A stretch of 64,000 nt of DNA from Marinobacter sp. (GCA_030457765.1 JAKDUK010000001.1:1-64000), one strand, 5' to 3'; shown: positions 7,061 to 15,551, numbered from the stretch's first letter. Notes: generated by a model from the letters alone, not told the origin. Made by a program: numbers and translations.

Positions 7061-8159
7061 CGGTCTCAATAACTAAGTGCAACACCCTCTAATCGAGTAC
7101 TGTGTTGCCATGGAAAAACACTATCATCACCTTAGTACCACCGACCGCGTGACACTCATGTTCCTGAGGCGTCAGGGCCTCAGCCTTCGCGCTATTGCCA
7201 GTGAGCTGAACCGTTCACCCAGCACCCTGAGCCGGGAACTACGACGACGTACAGTTGAAGGCCAACCTTATGATGCCGAAGCTGCGGGGCTTACAGCACG
7301 TTCAGCTCGCCTGCGGTGTCGGCCACGGCGCAAGTTGGTTGAGGGCGGTGATTTGCATGAGGTGGTCGTCGACATGCTGCGAAACAAGTGGTCTCCTCAG
7401 CAAATCAGCGGCACACTGAAGGCTATGTTTCCTAATCATCCCGAGTTTCAAGTCTCACATGAGACTGTGTACAAAACCATTTATGCTCAACCTCACGGCG
7501 AACTACGCAAAGAGCTGATTACCTGCCTGCGGCAGGGTCACACCAAGCGTCGCCCTCGGGCTGGCGGAGTTGATCGTCGCCAGCAAATCCCGGATCTGGT
7601 CAGCATTCACCTGCGACCGCCGGAAGTCGAAGAGCGACTATTACCGGGGCATTGGGAGGGCGACTTGATCAAAGGCGCATTCAATCGCTCTGCCGTTGGC
7701 ACTCTGGTGGAGCGTGTTAGTGGCCTGGTGTTCCTGGCAAAAATGGATGGTGCCACCGCCACGGCCGCTGTTCAGGGCTTCAGTGCGGCGCTGAACCGAG
7801 TACCAATGGAAATGCGTCAGACCTTCACTTACGATCAGGGCCGAGAGCTGGTGCGCCATGCTGAGATCACCCAAAAGACTGGCACGGCGATCTACTTCGC
7901 TGATCCACACAGCCCTTGGCAGAGAGCCATTAACGAGAACACCAATGGCTTGTTGCGGCAGTACATGCCCAAGGGAACCGATCTGTCTGTGTTCAGCCAG
8001 GATGAGCTCGACGCCTTTGCCTTCCAGCTCAACACACGGCCTCGGAAGCGGCTAGGGTTCAAAGCGCCACTGGAAGTGTTTATGGATCTGATCAATCGCA
8101 CCCAGGAAGCGCCATCAGGTGTTCATTAAACCGAGTGTTGCACTTAGAGTTGGAGACCG
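7061..8159 (+). mobile_element. IS30-family insertion sequence, about 1.1 kb
   Basis: One transposase gene bounded by inverted repeats. The ends read GGTCTC, five variable bases, then CTAAGTGCAACAC on the left (7062-7085), and the same pattern inverted on the right (8135-8158). A GC dinucleotide flanks both outer ends and may be a 2-bp target duplication, which fits the short duplications of IS30 elements, although the exact boundary is ambiguous by a base or two. The element lies inside a cassette, between attC E and the broken site at 8487. Confidence 0.88.
7110..8129 (+). CDS. IS30-family transposase
   Basis: A 339-residue transposase that cuts and moves the surrounding element. The N-terminus has a helix-turn-helix (LSLRAIASELNRSPSTLSRE, about residues 24-43) that would bind the inverted repeats. 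The middle has WSPQQISG and VSHETVY, and the DDE catalytic core shows HWEGDLIKG, TYDQGRE and PWQRAINENTNG. Length is normal for the family. I chose the ATG at 7110, since the family protein starts near this MEKHYHHL; an in-frame GTG at 7077 would lie in the left repeat. It looks intact. Confidence 0.93.
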   Translation: MEKHYHHLSTTDRVTLMFLRRQGLSLRAIASELNRSPSTLSRELRRRTVEGQPYDAEAAGLTARSARLRCRPRRKLVEGGDLHEVVVDMLRNKWSPQQISGTLKAMFPNHPEFQVSHETVYKTIYAQPHGELRKELITCLRQGHTKRRPRAGGVDRRQQIPDLVSIHLRPPEVEERLLPGHWEGDLIKGAFNRSAVGTLVERVSGLVFLAKMDGATATAAVQGFSAALNRVPMEMRQTFTYDQGRELVRHAEITQKTGTAIYFADPHSPWQRAINENTNGLLRQYMPKGTDLSVFSQDELDAFAFQLNTRPRKRLGFKAPLEVFMDLINRTQEAPSGVH

Positions 8160-8479
8160 CCCCCTCTGATTTATTCCCGAGTTTTCTGGAGGAATCGAGA
8201 TTTTTAAGTGTTAGCGTATCGAGCAAGGATAAAGGCGTTGCCTCTTCCAGCGAGTTGTCCATAGGTTATGAACTCAAGCCAATCATGGGCTCGTCCGGCC
8301 AATTTCAGTTCAACTATGCTGGCAATTACACTACAAGCAATGGGAGCAGTGCTGGCAACGGGGAGTTGCTGTTGGTTCAGGGGCAGTGGGTCAACCTTTT
8401 CGGCTCACAGCATGAGAGCGAAACGGGATCGCAACACAACAACGTTGCGGTGCGGCTGGCTAACCCCGGTGGTTCCTGA
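8160..8479 (+). pseudogene. 3' fragment of an unknown cassette gene cut by the IS
   Basis: An open frame runs in from the right end of the IS to a stop at 8479. It reads about 105 codons rich in Ser, Gly and Asn (SSELSIGYELKPIMGSSG, then LLLVQGQWVNLFGSQ), but has no plausible start codon of its own. The composition suggests an exported beta-rich protein, possibly part of a secreted or outer-membrane protein; I do not recognise it. It ends 8 bp before a broken attC, as expected for a cassette gene, and its 5' part is missing, not just displaced, because the left flank of the IS carries no matching frame. Confidence 0.5.
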
Positions 8480-8486
8480 TGGCAGG

Positions 8487-8520
8487 TTTTAACAAGTTCG
8501 TTCCCGGCCTGCGGCCGTCC
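8487..8520 (+). repeat. Broken attC site F
   Basis: TTTTAACAAG followed by TTCGTTCCCGGCC and the GCGGCCGTCC block of sites B and C, but lacking the L'' segment GCTGTAG and everything after the loop. It marks the likely right end of the cassette array and should be inactive. Confidence 0.6.
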
Positions 8521-8534
8521 CTGACGGGCCGCCG

Positions 8535-8640
8535 CTTCAGGCCCTATAACCACGATCCGGCCATCCTGTTGCCCGTCATCCTATTTGCCTATTCTCGGGG
8601 TGTTACCTCCAGCCGTGAGATTCAGTGGCGCTTACCTACG
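8535..8640 (+). pseudogene. Fragment of an IS1182/ISNCY-like transposase N-terminus
   Basis: About 33 codons read RFRPYNHDPAILLPVILFA then YSRGVTSSREIQWR, which matches from memory the N-terminal region of IS1182-type transposases (pattern YDP..LL...L.AYS.G..SSR.I). There is no start, no catalytic domain and no inverted repeat, so it is a scrap. It joins directly to the broken attC F, suggesting that insertion or deletion at that site ended the array. Confidence 0.55.
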
Positions 8641-8699
8641 GTTCGTCCACAGGCAGAAATTGAGCAATATCTTGATGCAATCACTGGAAGGAGAAACCA

Positions 8700-9449
8700 A
8701 TGAGAATATGCTTGCTGATTATAATAGCATTCTGGTTCCTTCCAGTTTCGTCCCAAACGCTACAGGTTATGGGGGCAGACGAGGGTTTTCTGCCATTTTA
8801 CTACGGTAGCAACCTTAACAAGGGCATTTTCGCCGAGGTAATCAATGAATTCGCCTTGGAGGCCGGTATCACCGCCGGTATTCGCCCAATGGCGCGCAAA
8901 CGCCAGGCCTGGGCTTTGGAAGAAGGGCTTGCCAACGCAGTTTTCGCCAATCCGCTGTGGATGCCATTGCCAAAGCGAATGCACGCCGTCGGGCCGGTGT
9001 TAACCTGGCGTGATCGTGTGTTCGCACAACCAAACCGAAAACCCGACTCCTACGATGACCTGCAGGGCAGCATTTGTCTGCGCAGGTGGTTTGTCTACAG
9101 CGATCGACTCGAGCGGCGACTCGGTACCGACCTGGTCCGCCATGACGCATATAATGCACAGCAGATGCTTCACATGTTTCTGCTTAAACGCTGCGATTAT
9201 ATTGTTATGAACGACATGGAGTTCCGATTTCTGGCACTGTTGGAGAACGTTAACACGGCCCTCTACAACACGAACTTGATAGACGACGAATGGCCGGTCT
9301 ACCTTGGTATCCTGAAAACCGAAGTGGCTCTGATTGAAGCGGCGGAAGCTTTTTTCGCCAGCCACACAATCGACTTGGAGGCCATGCTACCCAAACTGCC
9401 GTCACCAGACCGGTTCATCTCGATTCAGCCGCGCAATCAGGGCAACTGA
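8700..9449 (+). CDS. Periplasmic solute-binding protein, SBP_bac_3-like
   Basis: A 249-residue exported protein: signal peptide in residues 1-18 (hydrophobic IIIAFWFLP, then SSQ), then a two-lobe binding-protein fold with FLPFYYGSNLNKGIFAEVINE, a PMARKRQAWALEEG motif and an ANPLWM segment. This is the style of stand-alone amino-acid-type binding proteins found without transporter genes in marine bacteria; they may sense instead of import. A strong AAGGAG site precedes the ATG. No permease or ATPase lies nearby. It may be associated with the remnant GGDEF gene on the other strand, but nothing shows that. Confidence 0.75.
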   Translation: MRICLLIIIAFWFLPVSSQTLQVMGADEGFLPFYYGSNLNKGIFAEVINEFALEAGITAGIRPMARKRQAWALEEGLANAVFANPLWMPLPKRMHAVGPVLTWRDRVFAQPNRKPDSYDDLQGSICLRRWFVYSDRLERRLGTDLVRHDAYNAQQMLHMFLLKRCDYIVMNDMEFRFLALLENVNTALYNTNLIDDEWPVYLGILKTEVALIEAAEAFFASHTIDLEAMLPKLPSPDRFISIQPRNQGN

Positions 9450-9490
9450 AAGCTGAATATGAATGGGCGTCGGCCATATATCCAGTATCC

Positions 9491-11000
9491 TCATGTCACC
9501 GGACCTGCTGGTAACATGTCAGGTAGTTGTTTCAATTCTGCTAGCGGCATTGGCCGGCCAAACAGGTCTCCTTGCAGAATATCACAGTGTCGACGAGCCA
9601 AATCCTCCTGCTGCGAACTGGAGTAATTCATGGGGCCCGCCCAGTGGCGTGCAGTTACAGGCGATACCGATACTGGCACTGATGTGAACCATTTGGCCGT
9701 CTGTGTCTATTGGCTGTTCAACGGCTACCAGTATGCGTTCGGCCAGTTCGATAACTTCTTTCCGGCTACCGTAGTTGGGGATAAGCAGGCCAAATTCATC
9801 ACCAACCAATCGGGCGACGTTAGCCTCAGGCGCTGTCAGGTCCGTTAGGCGCCTGGCAATGGTTATGAGTACCTCATTGCCAACATGATGCCCCACCTCG
9901 TCATTTATGGGTTTGAACCCGTCCAAGTCGAGATATAAGACCCCTACTGACCCTCCACTCTTACCACATACAACCAGTGCGTTACGCAACGCTTCCTGGA
10001 ACGAGACTGCGTTGGGTAAGCCGGTTAGTAGATCATGGGTAGCCTGATAGGTAATTTGAGCCTCTTGCTCCTTTTGTTGCGTAATGTCCTGCTGAGTGCC
10101 AATGAAGTGAGTGCACAGGCCGTCCTTATCGAACACCGGACTGATAAGCAGGTGATTCCAGAAAGGCGTACCGTCCTTTCGGTAATTAATCAGCTCAACA
10201 TTGATTTCTCTTCGATGACGCAGTCCATACCGTATAGCATCGAGTATTTCCGGGGCGGTATGTTTGCCCTGCAGAAAACGACAGTTTCTTCCTATTACTT
10301 CGTCGTGTTCGTAACCGGTCATTTCAGAGAACGCGGGATTGGCATATATCACAGGCATGTCTGGACTGTGTGCGTCCACCATGAGCATACCGCTAGGGCT
10401 TGCTTCGATGCCTCGTTTGAGAAGGCGCAAGTCGGCTTCCTGACGTTTACGGTCCGTAATATCACGACAAAGACCGTAGACACCTACAATCTCACCCTGA
10501 ATATTGACCGGGAAGTTGGTAATCTCCAGAAAGTAAGGGTGGCCCGCGGCATGGGTGCCCATAGTTTCATAAGTGATGGCTTCACCGTTTCTCGCTCTGT
10601 CGAATGCGAGCTGAGTTTGTGAACGGTAATCAGGTTCCACAAAAAGATTGAAGTGGAGGCCATGCAGGTTATCTGCTGAATAACCGGTAATTTTCTCCAG
10701 TGCGGTATTACAATCTTGAATATGGCCATTCAGGTCGAACGTAAATACGCCGTCCGGATGGTTACTGAACAGGGCTTGGTGCCAACCAGAAAGGGCCTGA
10801 TGACTCTCGGTATCCCGTTGTCGAATAATGGCCAAGGCAACCAGGGCTGCGGCTCGGGCCAGGTTTTTTTGTGCCGCCAAGGCTGGGGTTGCTGGAGTAC
10901 GATAATAGGTAGCAAAGGTGCCTAAGAGTTCATTTTTTGAGGTAAGAATTGGCACAGACCAAAAAGCCCCTTACGCGTAATCGTCAAAAGCCACCCTTAC
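9491..11000 (-). pseudogene. Decayed GAF-PAS-PAS-GGDEF-EAL cyclic-di-GMP gene
   Basis: A minus-strand open frame from a GTG at 10955 to a stop at 9582 encodes the end of a GAF domain (LLGTFATYYR), two PAS domains and most of a GGDEF domain with the motif VGDEF, where the first G is replaced by V. Upstream of 10955 the GAF reading continues (GAFWSV) but meets a TAA at 10971-10973 and further stops. Downstream the frame ends abruptly in the last part of GGDEF, and the next frame then reads CDILQGDLFGRPMPLAEL to a stop at 9491, the usual last residues of an EAL phosphodiesterase domain. So an ancestral sensor with cyclase and phosphodiesterase domains lost its N-terminus and nearly all of its EAL domain. 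A shortened PAS-PAS-GGDEF product could still be made, but I think it is inactive. Confidence 0.72.
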
Positions 11001-11117
11001 CTAACTACCGGGAGGCTATCTTTACTCCGAATATAGTTAACGTGATCCTAGCACGAAGGTGCTTTATGAGCAGCGAAAAGGCCCAAGCCTAGGCTGAAGA
11101 GTGGGGATGGGAAGCTA

Positions 11118-11612
11118 TTACTCATCCGGCCCGTAGATCAGGTCGATAAACTCCGCATGATCCACTTCGCCAAAGTAAAAGTATAGATCAACGTCTTCGA
11201 GCGCGCCTTCGATTTCGCGTTTATCGTAGCGCACGCCGACGAGTGCGTCCTCGATCTCGCTTACCAGGTGCTGGCCGAAGAAGTCGCCGTAGATTTTGGC
11301 ATTTTCGATGTCGCCGCCGCGCTTCACCTTAATTCGAAGATCAATAATTCCCGCAGTAAAGTGTCGGGTGCGCTGGATATCAAAGTCTGGCGAGTAGCCG
11401 TAGTTCCAATTCCATTGGCGATACTTGTTTTCTACCAGCGTGTTGATGCTGTTCCAGTCATCGGCGGTCAGGCGGTAGGTTTTGCGGGTGGCGCCATCAG
11501 GGAAAAGGCTTGCCAGTATTTTTTCCTTGAACGCTTCGGTAGAAAGCGGCGCGTCCAGAAACTCAGCAATGTTGGCAACGAGAAAGTTAACGAAAACGCT
11601 TAACCCAACCAC
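11118..11612 (-). pseudogene. C-terminal fragment of lipoate-protein ligase A
   Basis: About 155 codons match the C-terminal part of LplA: VANIAEFLDAPLS, FPDGATRKTYRLTADDW, a WNWNYGYSPDF block and a FGEVDHAEF end. LplA attaches lipoate to 2-oxoacid dehydrogenases and is normally about 330 residues with a catalytic N-terminal domain containing the lipoyl-AMP site; none of that is present. The homology starts within a few codons of the stop of the DsbA-like gene (11587), so a deletion appears to have joined them. Without the catalytic domain it should not work alone. Confidence 0.7.
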
Positions 11613-12138
11613 TCACCTCATCACCACTACCCATCTCTGGGTCAATCAGGCCATCCACCATAAAAGTGGGCGAACCGTGAATGCCGTTCTGGCGTGAATA
11701 TTTGGTGTGGCGTTTAATCTCACGCTCAAGATCAGGAGTTTCAAATGCTATGGTGAGTGTCACGCCGCTGTAGGCTTCCAGTCGCTGGAGAAGTTCATCT
11801 GGCGTAGTGCGGCGGTTGGCGCCGCTGCAGTGGTTCTCGAACACGAATTCATCGCGGTGCTCACCCACCGCGGCCATAACCCGGTAGGCGTTGGCTTTAC
11901 CGCCTTCAAGCGTTGACGCGGCAATAATCGCGCGGATAACAATGCCGGAATACAAATGCCATGGCTGGGAGTGCAGCCAAATCTGCATGCGCACGTTATC
12001 CTCGCCTGCCTGGCTGAGAAAGTCATCCAGCTTGTTGAAGGTTTTTACCGAAAACGGACAGGTCGGCTCCAGAAAGATTTCGAGCAGGCGTGGGCCGTGG
12101 CCCCAAACGAGCGGGTCGGCATGCCATTGGTGAGACAT
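11587..12138 (-). CDS. DsbA-family thioredoxin-fold protein with CPFS motif
   Basis: A 183-residue protein with a thioredoxin fold of the DsbA family and a helical insertion. The active-site position reads CPFS (Cys27) instead of CxxC, so it cannot form the usual disulfide; such single-Cys variants may act as isomerase or glutathione-linked enzymes. A cis-proline loop is visible as GSPTFMVDG near the C-terminus. No signal peptide is seen, so it is probably cytoplasmic. The last codons meet the LplA fragment described above. The family of small DsbA-like oxidoreductases fits well; the substrate is unknown. Confidence 0.75.
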   Translation of the reverse strand: MSHQWHADPLVWGHGPRLLEIFLEPTCPFSVKTFNKLDDFLSQAGEDNVRMQIWLHSQPWHLYSGIVIRAIIAASTLEGGKANAYRVMAAVGEHRDEFVFENHCSGANRRTTPDELLQRLEAYSGVTLTIAFETPDLEREIKRHTKYSRQNGIHGSPTFMVDGLIDPEMGSGDEVSGWVKRFR

Positions 12139-12457
12139 GGTGAGGATTCCTCTTAGTCAGGTACAGACTGCAAATGCTTGATTTAGGCGACTACAAGTTC
12201 ACCTTAGCGTAAAGGTATATAAGGAAAAGGGGCGTGCTGGAGTGACCTGCACCGGGGCCCGACAATGATCTACCCGAAGGCATTCTCGATGCCTACTGCC
12301 GCGAGATCACGCGGCTTCGCGGACTGCCCTTGCCATTCGCTAGTGGTTAGCGTTCAATCGACTAAAACCCGCTGAATGGCAACCTTCCCACAGGGGACTT
12401 TCACCCCATTAGGTCATGTCCAGGCTGGGCGTACACAAATCACGGAAGGTAGCTCAA
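12139..12457 (+). other. Intergenic stretch without a recognisable gene
   Basis: This 320-bp stretch between two divergent genes contains a short open read-through (ending TAG at 12347; EGILDAYCREITRLRGLP) without a start codon. It may be the tail of a lost gene. Promoters for both neighbours must lie here. I see no RNA gene, repeat or attC. Confidence 0.3.
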
Positions 12458-12916
12458 ATGTCCCTCAAGACTAAAATCCCTCCTCCCGCGGTCGCTGTCG
12501 TTACGGCACTTATCATTTGGGGCATCTCTCGGCTTGCTCCACAGGTAGCAATGCCTTCGGGCGTTCGCTTGTCGGTTGCCCTAGCACTTGTCGTAATGGG
12601 TGTTTCTCTTGGTGCCGCAGGCATCATTTCCTTTCGTCTCGGGCGAACAACGGTCAACCCCACCAAGCCAGAAGAAGCCTCCTCGTTAATCAGCACAGGC
12701 ATCTACCGAGTTACCCGCAATCCCATGTATCTGGGGATTCTTTTGGCCTTGATCGCGTGGGCGGTCTTTCTGTCTTCGGCTTGGGCACTGTTTGCGGCTG
12801 GAGGGTTCGTGCTTTACATGAACCACTTTCAAATAGCGCCAGAAGAACGCGCGCTTTTGGAACTCTTTAGCAACGAGTACAAGTCGTATAAGGCCCGTGT
12901 GCGTCGGTGGTTGTAA
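12458..12916 (+). CDS. Isoprenylcysteine carboxyl methyltransferase-family membrane protein
   Basis: A 152-residue membrane protein of the ICMT/phospholipid methyltransferase type: four predicted hydrophobic segments, then the SAM-binding tail with TGIYRVTRNPMYLG and EERALLELFSNEYKSYKARV, the family's C-terminal signature. In bacteria these enzymes methylate unknown small or lipid substrates. The ATG at 12458 has a GGAAGG site; an in-frame ATG at 12416 would add 14 non-family residues. It is a single-gene unit. Confidence 0.82.
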   Translation: MSLKTKIPPPAVAVVTALIIWGISRLAPQVAMPSGVRLSVALALVVMGVSLGAAGIISFRLGRTTVNPTKPEEASSLISTGIYRVTRNPMYLGILLALIAWAVFLSSAWALFAAGGFVLYMNHFQIAPEERALLELFSNEYKSYKARVRRWL

Positions 12917-13197
12917 CACCTAACCACTCCAGAGAGTATGGGACGAGCTCGGCGGGCTCCATTCGGCAAAGCTCGTTCTCTATAGTGTGAATGTTGCCGA
13001 AATTGAGACTTTGCAGCACCAAAGGGATCGGCAGGTGCCACAGCGACCGTGGTCGCAAATGGAGTCAGATGGAGCAACTCATATAACGCGGTCACATTTT
13101 TTAGCAACTTAAAGATTCATAAAAAATACATTTTAATTTTAATCTAACGCGGATAGTAGTAGAGTCAAAGCCCTCATTTCAAAACCGAGTGGTTACC
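12917..13197 (+). other. Intergenic stretch upstream of the TehB-like gene
   Basis: The 280 bp between the membrane methyltransferase and the TehB-like gene hold no gene I can support. The last 90 bp are AT-rich (13100-13150) and probably contain the downstream promoter. Confidence 0.3.
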
Positions 13198-13764
13198 ATG
13201 ACAGTTGATCTCCATAGCCGTTACGGCCTAAATCCTGCGCATAGTGAAGTGGTCCAGGCCTGCAAAGTGGTTGATCCGTGCGATTCGTTAGATATGGGTT
13301 GTTCGAATGGGCGTAATGCGGTGTACCTCAGCCAGCTTGGGTTTAACGTTACCGCGGTAGATACCAACCCCGGTGCCGTTAATATGCTGAAGGGCATTAT
13401 AAATGAAGAGGGGCTAACTAATATTGAAGCTGAGGTGTACGACATCAACCAAGCGAGCCTTGGGGCGGATTATGGCTTTATTGCCTGCACAGTAACCTTG
13501 ATGTTTCTTGACCCAACGCTTGTCGATGCTGTTATCGCCGATATGCAAGCGCGTACGTTACCTGGCGGCTACAACCTGATTGTTTGCGCCATGAGCACGG
13601 CCGAACACCCATGCCCGGTTAACTTTCCGTTTACCCTGAATTCGGGGCAGTTGCGTGAAGCTTACGAGGGGTGGGAGTTCATTAAATACAATGAAGACAT
13701 AGGTACGATGCACAACGGCGCACAATTGCAGTTTGCGACCATGCTGGCGCGAAAGCCCGGTTAG
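13198..13764 (+). CDS. TehB-like SAM-dependent methyltransferase
   Basis: A 188-residue class I methyltransferase closest to TehB: motif I LDMGCSNGRNAVYLSQLG (about residues 33-50), an acidic VDTNPGAV motif II, and LMFLDPTLV in the motif IV region. TehB detoxifies tellurite and related oxyanions with SAM. ATG 13198 is chosen over the GTG at 13189 because homologues begin near this MTVDLHSRYG. It is slightly shorter than E. coli TehB but complete. No tehA transporter is adjacent, so the true substrate is open. Confidence 0.8.
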   Translation: MTVDLHSRYGLNPAHSEVVQACKVVDPCDSLDMGCSNGRNAVYLSQLGFNVTAVDTNPGAVNMLKGIINEEGLTNIEAEVYDINQASLGADYGFIACTVTLMFLDPTLVDAVIADMQARTLPGGYNLIVCAMSTAEHPCPVNFPFTLNSGQLREAYEGWEFIKYNEDIGTMHNGAQLQFATMLARKPG

Positions 13765-13870
13765 GCCAGTAGCTTTGCACCATTGAATCAATGGTTACTG
13801 GTTGCGAGTTCAGGCAGTATATAACCCTGATATACTATAGCTTTTGCGGCATTAGAAAGGGAGCCTACTC

Positions 13871-14248
13871 ATGCAGCCAAAAGACATCGTGGCGCAGTTT
13901 ATCGCCGATATCCATGCCCAACGTTTTGATGAGGCAAAAACCTTACTGGTAGCTGAGGGGTTTGAGTATGTGGGGCCAAATATGCGCTTCCTTAACCCGG
14001 ACGACATAATGTCCTACCAATTCGGTATGGCTGCCATCCAGAAAGATCTGATTCTCCGTCAGCTCAGTGCTGACGGAGAACATGTATTCGCGATTCTGGA
14101 TTACCAAACCAACTTTGAACCGATTGGAGATGTAAGGCTTGCCGTCTGGTTTCGTGTCCGGGACGACAAAATCCATACCATTGAAGCGTTCTATAATGCA
14201 GCAGTGGTTGAAAACATGCTGGGAGGCAACCTCCCCTCGGCTGGCTGA
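13871..14248 (+). CDS. SnoaL-like (NTF2-fold) protein
   Basis: A 125-residue protein with the SnoaL/NTF2 cone-fold pattern: opening helix DIVAQFIADIHAQRFDEAKTL, a VGPNMRFLNPDD strand, then WFRVRDDKIHTIEAFYNAA. Family members bind or isomerise small hydrophobic molecules or act as domains of unknown function. A GGGAGCC ribosome site lies upstream of the ATG. It is probably transcribed alone; the function is unknown. Confidence 0.65.
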   Translation: MQPKDIVAQFIADIHAQRFDEAKTLLVAEGFEYVGPNMRFLNPDDIMSYQFGMAAIQKDLILRQLSADGEHVFAILDYQTNFEPIGDVRLAVWFRVRDDKIHTIEAFYNAAVVENMLGGNLPSAG

Positions 14249-14294
14249 AATCAGCTAAGGCCTGCTCTTTGGGAACAGGCCCAAGAGCTATCTT

Positions 14295-14852
14295 TTAGCC
14301 TTTACGGCCTTGCATCTCATCTAATCCCTCAAGCAGTCCCGCCATGTCGTCGGCATGCTCTTCTTCCTGGGCCAGGATGTCTTCCATCAGGCGTCGGGAC
14401 GTGGGGTCTTTATCCCCAAGGTATGTGGCAATTTCGCGGTAGCTGTCAACGGCAATACGCTCGGCAATGAGATCTTCTTTGATCATATCGCGCAGAGACT
14501 CGCCTTCTGTATATTCCGCATGGGAACGGCTTAGCAGACCTTCCGGCGAGAAGTTTGGCGCACCGCCAAGCTGCACGATACGTTCTGCCAGCCAGTCTGC
14601 GTGCTGCTGTTCCTGCTCAGCGTGCTCTAAAAACTCCGCCTTGGCGACACTCGCGCTCAGGCCGTCCGCCATAAAGTAATGGCGCTTGTAGCGCAGCGTG
14701 CAGACAATTTCAGTAGCCAAAGCTGCGTTAAGCAGATTAATGACGTTTTCGCGATCTGCGGTATAGCCCTCGGTAACGGCACCTCGCTCGATATGCTGAC
14801 GAGCACGCTCTCGAATGGTTTTGATATCCGTAAGAAATGGTTGATTCGACAC
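14295..14852 (-). CDS. Ferritin-like (bacterioferritin-type) protein
   Basis: A 185-residue four-helix protein with ferritin-type metal ligands: E..C.LRYKRHYF in helix A, EHAEQEQQHADWLAERI in helix B, EDLIAERIAVDSYREIA in helix C and EDILAQEEEHADDMAG in helix D. These E and E..H ligands build a di-iron site; the protein should oxidise and store iron or remove peroxide. It starts at GTG (14852) after AGAGGAA. It is longer at the N-terminus than typical bacterioferritin and lacks an evident haem Met. The neighbours are unrelated stress genes. Confidence 0.82.
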   Translation of the reverse strand: MSNQPFLTDIKTIRERARQHIERGAVTEGYTADRENVINLLNAALATEIVCTLRYKRHYFMADGLSASVAKAEFLEHAEQEQQHADWLAERIVQLGGAPNFSPEGLLSRSHAEYTEGESLRDMIKEDLIAERIAVDSYREIATYLGDKDPTSRRLMEDILAQEEEHADDMAGLLEGLDEMQGRKG

Positions 14853-15168
14853 GGTCGTATTCCTCTCTTTTATATAAATGGACAGGTCCTATCGAGAAGT
14901 TCTACTCAAAGCTTGCTGTAGGTATCCAACCTCACAGGCATCTACATTTCATCTCCATAAATATGGGCGTGCAGTTGTCTTCTTTCAACCCCGGGCCACT
15001 TTAACAACACATTTACAGAGTTACAGATCAATGCAAAGCAGCATCGCTTACCGCTGGGCTTTCTGTAATCATATAGGGCGGCGTTTCGCCGGTGATGCGC
15101 ATTTGGCCTGGGGCAAAGATGGGCATTTATCCAGCGAACTATTGATGATGCAGAGGCGATAGAAACAA
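14853..15168 (+). other. Divergent intergenic region between ferritin-like and YkgJ genes
   Basis: 315 bp without a supportable gene. It should hold the promoter for the leftward ferritin-like gene and for the rightward cysteine-cluster gene. One open frame across it (14878-15162) has no family look and no ribosome site. I did not find a convincing Fur box by eye. Confidence 0.3.
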
Positions 15169-15522
15169 GTGTATAAAAACCGAGATATTATCGCGCGGCT
15201 GCGCGAAAACATTCCGTCGTTCGAGTGCGTGCCGGGTTGTCACGATTGCTGTGGGCCGGTGACGACCTCCTCGGAAGAAATGTCCCGCTTGCCGCGAAAA
15301 ACAGAGGCTGAGCACGAAGCCGCATTAGGCGATCTTAGCTGCGTTCACCTTGGCCCTAATGGCTGCACGGTATACACAGAGCGGCCGCTGATCTGCCGGC
15401 TATTTGGCACAACACCCACCATGCCCTGCCCCAATGATCGTCGCCCAGACAGCATGGTTGACCCAAAAATTGAGCGTGAGGTTCATCATTACATTGCCAA
15501 CACACGACAAGTACTGGTGTAA
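15169..15522 (+). CDS. YkgJ-family cysteine-cluster protein
   Basis: A 117-residue protein of the YkgJ type: early cysteine cluster CVPGCHDCCGP (about residues 20-30), then C at CVHLGPNGCTVYTERPLICR and a final CPND. These cysteines would bind zinc or an iron-sulfur cluster. It starts with GTG at 15169; the ribosome site is weak. It ends just before a bidirectional terminator. Confidence 0.8.
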   Translation: MYKNRDIIARLRENIPSFECVPGCHDCCGPVTTSSEEMSRLPRKTEAEHEAALGDLSCVHLGPNGCTVYTERPLICRLFGTTPTMPCPNDRRPDSMVDPKIEREVHHYIANTRQVLV

Positions 15523-15551
15523 GCTTTGGGCACAACGTAATCCGAAAACAA

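Noticed and set aside
7077-7109. GTG at 7077 as the transposase start
   Set aside because: It lies inside the left inverted repeat and would add 11 residues not seen in the family; ATG 7110 fits.
8135-8160. GTG at 8135 as start of the Ser-rich protein
   Set aside because: It falls inside the right inverted repeat of the IS, so the frame there is accidental; the protein is a 3' fragment.
12917-13110. A further attC site after the membrane methyltransferase
   Set aside because: CCTAAC occurs at the left but no matching GTTA partner or paired arms could be found.
14878-15162. 94-codon frame between the ferritin-like and YkgJ genes
   Set aside because: No ribosome site or family pattern; it covers the divergent promoter region.
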